From Synergistaceae bacterium (GTDB lineage: Bacteria; Synergistota; Synergistia; Synergistales; Acetomicrobiaceae), in the NCBI GenBank assembly GCA_012518015.1, contig JAAYTM010000084.1:1-64000 (forward strand): DNA of 64,000 nt, written 5' to 3'. Under the pieces are notes generated by a model. The model was not told where the DNA came from. It saw only the letters and a list, made by a program, of their open reading frames with translations, and searched no databases. Shown one piece after another: positions 16,531-25,227 of the stretch (the first letter of the stretch is position 1; each line of letters opens with the position of its first letter). Position numbers and translations under genes: made by a program.

Positions 16531-17072
16531 AGAAACTTTTTTTTCTCATGATAACGATTGTATTGTCCGTATTTATCGCAATAATCACCTTTGGTGCTGG
16601 TGAACTCTGCGCTGATGAATTTGAGGATTTGGCGATAAAGCGGATCACTACAATGTACCTTGAGGGCCAAGAGTTTGGAGATTTAGTATTGGGGGCAAGG
16701 GCAAGATTTGATTTCCTTTACGTCGATGACTTGCTCGTTAAGGCGTCTATAGCCTCTGGAAAGACGCCAGATTGGCTTAAATGGCACTTGGGTCATTTTG
16801 GAAGCCCCCAAGCGCGGGGTAAGGAACTATTTGTGTTGCGATATGAAACCTATAAACCATTCGATTTTGACCCTTTTAAAATAGCAGTCAACGGGATGTA
16901 TTTATCAGAAAAGGAGGTTTTAACAAAGCTCACGCGAATACCAACAGGATCTTTACCCTCCGGAGCGGTTGGTGACCTTGCTTTTGTGGTTCCTAGGTCT
17001 TCGGATGGGGTATATAATATAATTTATGAAGGAAATGAAATTAGAATCGACTTGGATAAATTTAGAAATTGA
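16527..17072 (+). CDS. Hypothetical secreted protein
   Basis: I do not recognise this 181-residue protein. It has a convincing N-terminal signal peptide or anchor (KK followed by about 20 hydrophobic residues, then GAGELCADE), and the rest is soluble, mixed alpha/beta with acidic and aromatic residues. A cysteine at about residue 28 follows the hydrophobic segment (ELCADE), but the preceding residues do not make a good lipobox. TTG 16527 overlaps the hslO stop and follows GGTGG/AAGGAG. It lies in an operon-like run with hslO, a Cys-rich mini-protein and tsaD. Exported location is likely; function unknown. Confidence 0.6.
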   Translation: MKKLFFLMITIVLSVFIAIITFGAGELCADEFEDLAIKRITTMYLEGQEFGDLVLGARARFDFLYVDDLLVKASIASGKTPDWLKWHLGHFGSPQARGKELFVLRYETYKPFDFDPFKIAVNGMYLSEKEVLTKLTRIPTGSLPSGAVGDLAFVVPRSSDGVYNIIYEGNEIRIDLDKFRN

Positions 17073-17096
17073 GCGAATCAAGAAAGGGTGATCTTT

Positions 17097-17267
17097 TTGC
17101 ATAAATATCGTTGTGTCAGTTGCGATGCCGAGTTCACAAGTACAACTTTCGCCCACAGCTGTCCTAGCTGCAGAGGAAAAATATTAATTCATTTGGAGGG
17201 AGAAGCACCGAGAAAAAAGTCCTGTGCCAGCGGAAGTTGTTCTTCTTGTAATGGTTGTGGCAGGTGA
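17097..17267 (+). CDS. Small Cys-rich zinc-ribbon protein (FmdB-like)
   Basis: A 56-residue reading frame from TTG 17097 to TGA 17265-17267, with AAAGGGTGAT just upstream. It opens MHKYRCVSCDAEF with CxxC (C6, C9), continues with CPSC (C22, C25) and ends in a cysteine-rich tail CASGSCSSCNGCGR. The two CxxC pairs look like a zinc ribbon and the Gly/Ser/Cys-rich tail resembles the C-termini of FmdB-family putative regulatory proteins, although it is shorter. It fills the gap between the secreted unknown and tsaD almost exactly, which supports it being a gene. Role unknown; it could bind zinc or another metal. Confidence 0.68.
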   Translation: MHKYRCVSCDAEFTSTTFAHSCPSCRGKILIHLEGEAPRKKSCASGSCSSCNGCGR

Positions 17268-17273
17268 CGTTAA

Positions 17274-18260
17274 ATGTTGACCTTGGGCATTGAGACAAGT
17301 TGCGACGATACATCGGTCGCGTTGCTTGAAAATAACAAGAATTTACGCTGTTTTTTGGTTGCAAGTCAGTTAAAAGATCACGAGACCTTTGGTGGTGTGG
17401 TTCCCGAACTTGCCTCGCGCAAACATTTAGAAAACCTTATACCTTTGCTTTCTCAGCTCTTGGATGAATGCGAGATTAAAAATCCACCACGGGAGATACA
17501 TTTGATTGCCGTCACGGATGGCCCTGGCTTAATGGGTTCGCTGCTAATTGGAACTACGGCCGCAAAGGCATTGGCTCAAGCTTGGGAGGTTCCCTTAATA
17601 GCTGTAAATCATTTGGAGGGCCACATATTTTCAAATTATCTGGCGCATGACGATTTATTGCCTCCTTTTATAACATTAATAATTTCAGGAGGTCACACAG
17701 AGCTTATCCTAGTAAGATCCTTCGGAGATTACAAGTTGCTTGGGGCTACCAGGGATGATGCGGTGGGCGAAGCCTTCGATAAGGTAGCACGTTTGTTGGG
17801 TTTGGGTTATCCGGGAGGACCGATGATAGAAAAAATGGCAGGAAAGGGAGATCCCTTTGCCATACCGTTGCCCGTCCCAATGGCCAATAGCCCTAGCATC
17901 GAGTTTAGTTTCAGCGGTTTAAAGACAGCCGTACTTTGGGCTTTAAAGAGAAATCCGAATTTGAGGGTGGAAGATGTGTGCGCCTCCTTCCAGCACGCAG
18001 CTATCGAGGCTTTGCTACGAAAGGTGGATTTGGCTGTAAAAATAACTGGAATAAGCAAAGTTGCTATCTCAGGTGGTGTTGCTGCTAATACTTGGCTTCG
18101 GGAAAAAATAAAAGAAAAGTCTTGGCATGCCTATCTTCCGCCAATAGAGCTGTGTACCGATAATGCCGCTATGATTGCCGCGGCTGGCTACAATGCTTAT
18201 AAGAGAGGAGAAAGGTCGCCGCTGTCCTTCGTACCCGATCCTTCCAAATCTTTGGCGTGA
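17274..18260 (+). CDS. tsaD: tRNA N6-adenosine threonylcarbamoyltransferase TsaD
   Basis: Transfers the threonylcarbamoyl group to A37 of ANN-decoding tRNAs. Begins LGIETSCDDTSVALL; the metal-binding HLEGH motif has H113 and H117; ISGGHTELILV and ISGGVAANTWLREK are the ATPase-fold glycine motifs. 328 aa, complete. The ATG lies seven bases after the Cys-rich mini-gene, whose last bases (CAGGTGA) provide the ribosome-binding site. TsaB, TsaC and TsaE are not in the window. Confidence 0.96.
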   Translation: MLTLGIETSCDDTSVALLENNKNLRCFLVASQLKDHETFGGVVPELASRKHLENLIPLLSQLLDECEIKNPPREIHLIAVTDGPGLMGSLLIGTTAAKALAQAWEVPLIAVNHLEGHIFSNYLAHDDLLPPFITLIISGGHTELILVRSFGDYKLLGATRDDAVGEAFDKVARLLGLGYPGGPMIEKMAGKGDPFAIPLPVPMANSPSIEFSFSGLKTAVLWALKRNPNLRVEDVCASFQHAAIEALLRKVDLAVKITGISKVAISGGVAANTWLREKIKEKSWHAYLPPIELCTDNAAMIAAAGYNAYKRGERSPLSFVPDPSKSLA

Positions 18261-18296
18261 AAACCCCAGAAAAATAAAGAAAATACGACATATCTG

Positions 18297-18355
18297 CCTC
18301 TATTTAGCAGTAAGTTGGCATAAATGCCTTTATTTCTACTTGTAATAAATAGAGG
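18297..18355. repeat. Inverted repeat between tsaD and groES
   Basis: Perfect 10-base arms CCTCTATTTA (18297-18306) and TAAATAGAGG (18346-18355), with a smaller hairpin GGCATAAATGCC nested inside. The right arm overlaps the probable groES promoter. It could be the end of the tsaD transcript or an operator; the sequence does not decide. Confidence 0.5.
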
Positions 18356-18369
18356 GAGGACCTTAATAT
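18340..18369 (+). promoter_or_regulatory. Probable groESL promoter
   Basis: TTGTAA (18340-18345), 18-base spacer, TAATAT (18364-18369), placed just upstream of the CIRCE element, which is the usual geometry for HrcA control. Confidence 0.5.
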
Positions 18370-18382
18370 ATTTATCGGTTTG

Positions 18383-18409
18383 TTAGCACTGATTGGCAGT
18401 GAGTGCTAA
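18383..18409. promoter_or_regulatory. CIRCE operator (HrcA binding site)
   Basis: TTAGCACTG-N9-GAGTGCTAA, matching the CIRCE consensus TTAGCACTC-N9-GAGTGCTAA at 17 of 18 arm positions (the last base of the left arm differs). It lies 50 bases before groES. HrcA repression of groESL is expected; hrcA itself is not in the window. Confidence 0.93.
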
Positions 18410-18458
18410 CAAAGTGATAAACGTGATTATCATTCATTTTAGCAAGGAGGGATGTTAA

Positions 18459-18749
18459 ATGCAGCTTAAGCCTCTAGGAGATCGAGTAGTTATTAAGGTT
18501 CTAACCCAAGAAGAAAAGACCAAGGGTGGAATAGTACTGCCAGACACAGCTAAGGAAAAACCACAAGAAGGAGAAGTAGTCGCGGTAGGAAGTGGCAGGG
18601 TGTTGGAGAATGGTCAGAAGTTGCCCCTTGAAGTAAAAGTCGGGGAAAGGGTAATTTTTAGCAAGTATGCCGGAACAGAAGTAAAGATAGAGGACGAAGA
18701 ATACCTTATTTTGAGCGAACGTGATATCTTGGCTGTGGTTATGAAATAA
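18459..18749 (+). CDS. groES: Co-chaperonin GroES
   Basis: 96-residue GroEL cap. [12 protein letters not shown] at the N-terminus, the mobile-loop region [19 protein letters not shown], and [15 protein letters not shown] are canonical. AGCAAGGAGGG precedes the ATG. It is the first gene of the heat-shock groESL operon controlled by the CIRCE site upstream. Confidence 0.97.
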   Translation: MQLKPLGDRVVIKVLTQEEKTKGGIVLPDTAKEKPQEGEVVAVGSGRVLENGQKLPLEVKVGERVIFSKYAGTEVKIEDEEYLILSERDILAVVMK

Positions 18750-18784
18750 CTGAAAAATGCCTGATGATCAACCTGAAGCTATAA

Positions 18785-20419
<1,635 letters not shown>

Positions 20420-20449
20420 TACGCGTGCCAATATAAAAAACCGCGTTGA

Positions 20450-20491
20450 TTATAAAGGGCTATGGCTTAAGTGCCATAGCCCTTTATAATT
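20450..20491 (+). terminator. Terminator after groEL
   Basis: A 17-bp perfect stem (TTATAAAGGGCTATGGC / its complement) around a six-base loop at 20467-20472, with A/T-rich flanks on both sides. The left arm begins at 20450 and the right arm ends at 20489. Confidence 0.88.
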
Positions 20492-20538
20492 TATAATAGT
20501 GATAGATAAAACGGGACGAGAAAGAGGGAACGAGAGCC

Positions 20539-21285
20539 ATGGAAATGCAAAATAGCTTACGGCGTATTTTGGAATTGCTAGAAAATGGGAAAATTGACGT
20601 AGATACGGCCATGGAGAATTTATCTTTATTACCCTACGAAGATCTCGGAGATGTCAAATTAGATTGGCATCGATCTATAAGGCGAGGAATCGGTGAAATT
20701 ATATATACTCCTGGCAAGTCTGACGAACAATTGATAAAGATAGCACAAAGCATTGCCAGGAACCGCTCAAATGCTATCTTTAGCCGTATATCAATGGATA
20801 AGCATGAGTTATTGAAGGGCTATATTTCAAATATAGAATATCGCAAGGATTCCAGGTTGTCCCTGTGTCGCTTTGAGCCTCCTCAAAAACGGGGCGAAGT
20901 TGCCGTAATCGCTGCTGGGAGCTCTGATAAGCCGGTAGCTGAGGAAGCGGCTGATGTTGCGGAATTTGCAGGTTGTCAGGTGAAGAGATTTTGTGATGTT
21001 GGCGTAGCTGGCATACATCGATTATTTCCTCTGCTTCCAGATATTAGAAAGTCGCGCGCGATAGTGGTAGTCGCTGGTATGGAGGGTGCTCTTCCGAGCG
21101 TCGTGGCTGGTTTAGTTTCGTCCATTGTCATTGCCGTTCCAACCTCTGTTGGTTATGGTGCAAGTTTTGGCGGACTTGCAGCTTTACTTTCCATGCTCAA
21201 TGCCTGCAGTGGTGGAGTGGTAGTAGTAAACATCGATAATGGTGTCGGAGCGGGCTTAGCAGCTGCATTAGTGGCGTCAAAATGA
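20539..21285 (+). CDS. larB: Nickel pincer cofactor biosynthesis protein LarB
   Basis: PurE-like enzyme that carboxylates and hydrolyses nicotinic acid adenine dinucleotide, the first step toward the nickel-pincer nucleotide of lactate racemase-type enzymes. After a helical N-terminal third the AIR-carboxylase-like domain has VAVIAAGSSDKPVAEEAADVAE (near 127-148), VVVAGMEGALPSVVAG and PTSVGYGASFGG. 248 aa matches LarB. Its TGA overlaps the rnr start (ATGA). LarC and LarE are not adjacent, so the rest of the pathway must lie elsewhere or be absent. Confidence 0.9.
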   Translation: MEMQNSLRRILELLENGKIDVDTAMENLSLLPYEDLGDVKLDWHRSIRRGIGEIIYTPGKSDEQLIKIAQSIARNRSNAIFSRISMDKHELLKGYISNIEYRKDSRLSLCRFEPPQKRGEVAVIAAGSSDKPVAEEAADVAEFAGCQVKRFCDVGVAGIHRLFPLLPDIRKSRAIVVVAGMEGALPSVVAGLVSSIVIAVPTSVGYGASFGGLAALLSMLNACSGGVVVVNIDNGVGAGLAAALVASK

Positions 21286-23237
21286 AATATACCAGAAGGA
21301 CTAAAAGAAGGGGACGCAGAATATCCCCTCGAAGGAATATTGCTATAGGCAAACTGGAGCTTAACCCTAGGGGCTTTGGTTTTGTCCGTCCCAGGGATAA
21401 GAGGTTGCCCGATATTTATATAGCCGAAGAAGATATGGGCGGTGCCATCCATGGAGACGAAGTTAAGATAGTTATAAGTAAAAACTATCAGAAAAATAGG
21501 TTATATGGCAAGGTAAAAAAAGTACTGTCAAGGGGTATCACTGAGATCGTAGGCATAACGAGGTGTCGAAACGGTGTCCCGCTATTGTTTCCCTTAGATC
21601 GACGATATAATTTTATTCTCACTTTGGATGATGGCGAGGCTTTGAAGGATGGGGCTGTTGTCGTCGTTGCGATAAAAAAATATCCCCGATTCCCATTTCC
21701 CGGAGAAGGCAAGGTGCTAAGAGTTTTAGGCGATGAGGATGATCCCCAAGTCCGAGTGCTAGCTTTGATGGAAGAATATAAAATTAAATCCAATTTCCCG
21801 AAAGATGTGCTCGCAGAGGCTGAAGCTTTAAAAAACACCTCTCCTCTTCGCCGTTTTCCCGGTGAAAGGAAAGATTTTAGAAATAAATTCACTCTTACCA
21901 TAGATCCTTCGGATGCCAAGGATTTTGACGATGCCCTTTCTATTGAAGAGATTGATGAAGGCTGGCGTTTAGGAGTTCACATAGCGGATGTATCGGAATA
22001 TGTTCGACCCGATAGCTACATTGACATGGAGGCCAAAGAAAGGAGTTTTTCGGTTTATTTGGTTGATAGGGTAATTCCAATGCTGCCTCCCCAGCTTTCT
22101 TCTGACCTATGTAGCTTAATTGAGAACGAGGACAGGTTGTGTCTTACAGTTGAAATGGTGTTAGATCGCAGAGGAGACCTTCTGAAATATGAAATTTTAC
22201 CAAGCGTGATACGTGTCCGCAAGCGGCTGACCTACGAGGAAGTCCAAGAAGTTTTAGATGGTAAAAAGACCTTGGGAAGAGAGGCTGATAAGGTCTTAAG
22301 TCACCTTGCAATTCTGTCTAATATGCTATACAAAAAAAGGAAAAAAGCGGGAATGATAGAGTTCGATTTTCCGGAGACGAAGGTGGAACTTGATGAGAAA
22401 GGGACGCCAATCGATATAAGAGCCATTGAGCGTACATTTGCCCATCGCATCATCGAACACATCATGATACTTGCCAATAGCGTAATAGCGGAATATATAA
22501 TTAGTAATAGTGCATTAACAATCTATAGAGTTCATGAAAAACCAGACGTGGAGAAAGTAATGCAGCTTAAAAAAACTCTTTCTTCCATTGGAGTGAAAAC
22601 AAAGAAAATAAGTCCATCAAACAAGGCTATAAATCGCCTGCTAAAAGGAGTTGAAGGGCTACCATGCAAGAGATTGGTCCATACTCTAGTTTTGCGTTCC
22701 TTGCCCAGGGCACGTTACGATCCCAGGTGTTTGGGGCATTTTGGGTTAGCTCTGAAATATTATTTACACTTTACTTCACCCATAAGAAGATATCCCGATT
22801 TAGTTGTTCATAGGATAGTGCACACCTTGATTCAAAAGAATCGGGAGGCACCGGGTGCCTTTAGCGTCCAAGAGCTTTCGAACCTTTCGGCCTACATCAG
22901 CGCAATGGAAGAAAAGACGGAAGAAGCGGAGAGGATCTCCATTAAGATTAAAATTGCTGAATATATGGAGAGTAAAGTGGGGGAGATTTTCGATGGCGTC
23001 ATATCTTGGGTGACCCCGAGAGGGATGTTCGTCGAGCTTGATAATGCGGCGGAGGGGTTCGTCGCTGTGGAAAGCCTTGAACCTTATGACCAATTTTTTT
23101 ACGACGAAGACGGTCTTTGTTTGAGGGGACGCAAGGGCAAGGTTTTTCGCTTAGGTGACGTTGTAAGGGTGCGGTTGACATACGTCGATAAGGTTTCAAA
23201 CTTGATATACTTTCAGTTGTTCCTTGGCAAGGAGTGA
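21282..23237 (+). CDS. rnr: Ribonuclease R
   Basis: Processive 3'-5' exoribonuclease able to degrade structured RNA. The basic N-terminus (KYTRRTKRRGRRISPRRN) and a cold-shock domain (LELNPRGFGFVRP) precede the RNB catalytic core with TIDPSDAKDFDDALSIEE (near residue 208), whose aspartates bind magnesium, and HFTSPIRRYPDL near 500. A C-terminal S1 domain (GEIFDGVISWVTPRGMFVEL) ends the protein. At 651 aa it is shorter than E. coli RNase R but complete. ATG overlaps the larB stop codon. Confidence 0.95.
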   Translation: MKYTRRTKRRGRRISPRRNIAIGKLELNPRGFGFVRPRDKRLPDIYIAEEDMGGAIHGDEVKIVISKNYQKNRLYGKVKKVLSRGITEIVGITRCRNGVPLLFPLDRRYNFILTLDDGEALKDGAVVVVAIKKYPRFPFPGEGKVLRVLGDEDDPQVRVLALMEEYKIKSNFPKDVLAEAEALKNTSPLRRFPGERKDFRNKFTLTIDPSDAKDFDDALSIEEIDEGWRLGVHIADVSEYVRPDSYIDMEAKERSFSVYLVDRVIPMLPPQLSSDLCSLIENEDRLCLTVEMVLDRRGDLLKYEILPSVIRVRKRLTYEEVQEVLDGKKTLGREADKVLSHLAILSNMLYKKRKKAGMIEFDFPETKVELDEKGTPIDIRAIERTFAHRIIEHIMILANSVIAEYIISNSALTIYRVHEKPDVEKVMQLKKTLSSIGVKTKKISPSNKAINRLLKGVEGLPCKRLVHTLVLRSLPRARYDPRCLGHFGLALKYYLHFTSPIRRYPDLVVHRIVHTLIQKNREAPGAFSVQELSNLSAYISAMEEKTEEAERISIKIKIAEYMESKVGEIFDGVISWVTPRGMFVELDNAAEGFVAVESLEPYDQFFYDEDGLCLRGRKGKVFRLGDVVRVRLTYVDKVSNLIYFQLFLGKE

Positions 23238-23242
23238 TGAGC

Positions 23243-24340
23243 ATGAAAGATTCTTTCGTTCATAAATCGCCTCAAGGGGGATATTTGCCATTTTTGCTGG
23301 TCTTTGCCTTATTGGCTTTACTTGGCATCTTTATAACTATGCCGATAATTCGTCCTTTGATGTGGGCTGTCATCTTTTCTTTTATTTCATATCCATTGAA
23401 CGAAATATTGCATAAAAAAGTGTTTCGGGGTAAACACAGAAACTTATCGTCCCTTGTTTCTACCACCTGTGTCGTTTTGCTGCTTTGTGTCCCCATGGGG
23501 TTTATCGGGATATCTTTAGCAAAGGAGGCTATAAAGTTTATCTCCAGTTTATCCGATAACCTTGAATCCATACAGCAAGTTTTGATTTCAGCATGGTCTG
23601 GTTTGGTAAAGAAACTACCCGATCACTTAATACGATATGCTGGAATTAAAGAGGACCCCGCCTTTTTACAAGATTTAACACATCGTGCGGTTAGCTACTT
23701 GGCTTCGTCGTTAGGGGATTTTTCCAGAGGTTTATTGGGCAACGCTTTCAAGATGTGCTATCAGTTATTTGTGATCTCTGTTTCTACTTTTTATTTGCTG
23801 CGGGATGGTCATGTAGTGTTAGAATTTTTGAATGATGTATTGCCTTTGCCCAAAGAAGAAAGAGCGGCGCTTTTTGATAGTGCTACCAGGATGATGAAGT
23901 CCGTCGTGATTGGCACCACTCTAACAGCGGGAATTCAGGCGTGTTTGGGCGTAGCTGGTTGGGTATTTGTTGGGCTTCCAGCTCCCATCTTGGCCGGTGT
24001 GTTTCTTTTTATATGTGCCATGATTCCCTTTGTAGGCACTCCCTTCGTCCTCATCCCGGGCGCCTTGTATCTTTTTTTAATTGGAAACGTAAAAGAAAGC
24101 TTGATATTGGCCTTCTGGGCTGTCTTGGTTGTTAGCACGATTGACAATTTAATTCGGCCTCTCTTTATATCCGAAGGCAGCAAAGTTCATTTTCTTCTGG
24201 TCTTTTTGGGTGTGATCGGTGGAATAAGCGTTTGGGGTTTCCTTGGCGTTTTTTTAGGGCCAATAGTTTTGTCTTTGTTCGTATTTTTCCTTGACTGTTA
24301 TAGGAGGATTTGGAGGGCTAAACGAGAGTACTCGGATTAG
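23243..24340 (+). CDS. AI-2E family transporter (PerM/YtvI-like membrane protein)
   Basis: Polytopic inner-membrane protein of about 365 aa with paired hydrophobic helices at both ends and the family-typical RPLFISEGSKVHFLLVFLGVIGG segment and FLGPIVLS near the C-terminus. Members have been linked to autoinducer or metabolite export and to Na+/H+ antiport, so the substrate cannot be named. The frame opens at GTG 23234, but AAGGAG at 23229-23234 is best spaced for ATG 23243. It begins a few bases after the rnr stop. Confidence 0.85.
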   Translation: MKDSFVHKSPQGGYLPFLLVFALLALLGIFITMPIIRPLMWAVIFSFISYPLNEILHKKVFRGKHRNLSSLVSTTCVVLLLCVPMGFIGISLAKEAIKFISSLSDNLESIQQVLISAWSGLVKKLPDHLIRYAGIKEDPAFLQDLTHRAVSYLASSLGDFSRGLLGNAFKMCYQLFVISVSTFYLLRDGHVVLEFLNDVLPLPKEERAALFDSATRMMKSVVIGTTLTAGIQACLGVAGWVFVGLPAPILAGVFLFICAMIPFVGTPFVLIPGALYLFLIGNVKESLILAFWAVLVVSTIDNLIRPLFISEGSKVHFLLVFLGVIGGISVWGFLGVFLGPIVLSLFVFFLDCYRRIWRAKREYSD

Positions 24341-24359
24341 TTTTTTGGAGGTGAGGACC

Positions 24360-24995
24360 ATGCCCTATATGGTCTCAGTTTGTGGCCATAAAAGCAGTGG
24401 CAAGACAACGTTATGTAAAAGATTGATCGAAATTCTAAGCGGAAGCTTAGGTTTAGATGTGGGATATATAAAACATTGTCACGATAGCGTAATTTCATCT
24501 GAAAACACTGATAGTGGTCTCATCGCTAGAGCAGGAATAAAGGTCCTACTGTGGGGAGCAGATGGAATTAGGGCCGAGGTTTTAAAACAAGATTTTACAT
24601 TGCGCGATATAGAAAGAATCTTCTTCCCACAACAGGACATCGTCCTTGTCGAAGGTGGCAAATCGTTGCCTCTTCCTAAAATATGGGTTGGAGGGAAGTA
24701 CCCCTCTGCCGATGTAAAGGGTATTTTTGCCGTTTTCGATGGCCCGGAAAACTTGTTTCCAAAGTTACCTCATTTTCAACCCTGCGAGGAAGAGAAGCTT
24801 GCTGAATGGATTTTACAAAGAATGGGGAGAAAAAGGGAACATGTGGTTCTCTATGTGGGTGGACAGAAGATTGGATTGAACGATTTCACAATGGACTTCA
24901 TAGCAGGTACTGTTAAAGGGATGACGAGTTCCTTAAAGGGCATAGAAGGAAAAAGTAAGGATGTTGTTTTGGTAATAAAAGAGCAAGAAAGATAA
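24360..24995 (+). CDS. MobB-like P-loop protein
   Basis: N-terminal P-loop VCGHKSSGKTTLCKRL and the segment VGYIKHCHDS followed by DSGLIARAG and a DIVLVEGGKSLPLPKI motif match MobB, the GTPase adapter that helps attach GMP to molybdopterin. At 211 aa it has about 50 extra C-terminal residues with no recognised domain. TTGGAGGTGAGG upstream supports ATG 24360. No other molybdenum-cofactor gene is in the window, so a role in cofactor delivery to a molybdo- or tungsto-enzyme is inferred only. Confidence 0.78.
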   Translation: MPYMVSVCGHKSSGKTTLCKRLIEILSGSLGLDVGYIKHCHDSVISSENTDSGLIARAGIKVLLWGADGIRAEVLKQDFTLRDIERIFFPQQDIVLVEGGKSLPLPKIWVGGKYPSADVKGIFAVFDGPENLFPKLPHFQPCEEEKLAEWILQRMGRKREHVVLYVGGQKIGLNDFTMDFIAGTVKGMTSSLKGIEGKSKDVVLVIKEQER

Positions 24996-25031
24996 AATAG
25001 AAAGGGATCTTCGGCGTTTTTGTTATTTTCG

Positions 25032-25060
25032 TTGAAATACTTGCTATATAATTGTATTAT
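25032..25060 (+). promoter_or_regulatory. Upstream promoter P1 of hppA
   Basis: TTGAAA (25032-25037), 17-base spacer, TATTAT (25055-25060); an overlapping TATAAT at 25047-25052 lacks a matching -35. It lies about 170 bases before the hppA start. Confidence 0.6.
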
Positions 25061-25114
25061 GAGATCTTGCGAGTCTCAAAGCATTCTTTTGCAAATGATC
25101 GATGACTATTGACC

Positions 25115-25143
25115 TTGCAAAAATGGTCCATCCTGCCTATAAT
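25115..25143 (+). promoter_or_regulatory. Downstream promoter P2 of hppA
   Basis: TTGCAA (25115-25120), 17-base spacer, perfect TATAAT (25138-25143). The -35 forms the right arm of an inverted repeat TTTTGCAA (25087-25094) / TTGCAAAA (25115-25122), a possible operator. Confidence 0.62.
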
Positions 25144-25172
25144 TAGGAGCGCTTTGATCGAATATCTAATGC

Positions 25173-25200
25173 GCCCGCCTTCAGATAAAGGCGGGCTTGA
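25173..25200 (+). terminator. GC-rich hairpin in the hppA leader
   Basis: GCCCGCCTT (25173-25181) and AAGGCGGGC (25188-25196) form a 9-bp stem with a six-base loop, followed by TTGAAATT rather than a clean T run. It lies inside the leader of both promoters, 30 bases before the start codon, so it may be an attenuator, a processing/stability hairpin or a weak terminator for readthrough from upstream. Confidence 0.55.
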
Positions 25201-25227
25201 AATTATCGTAAATGGGGGGATCTTTTT

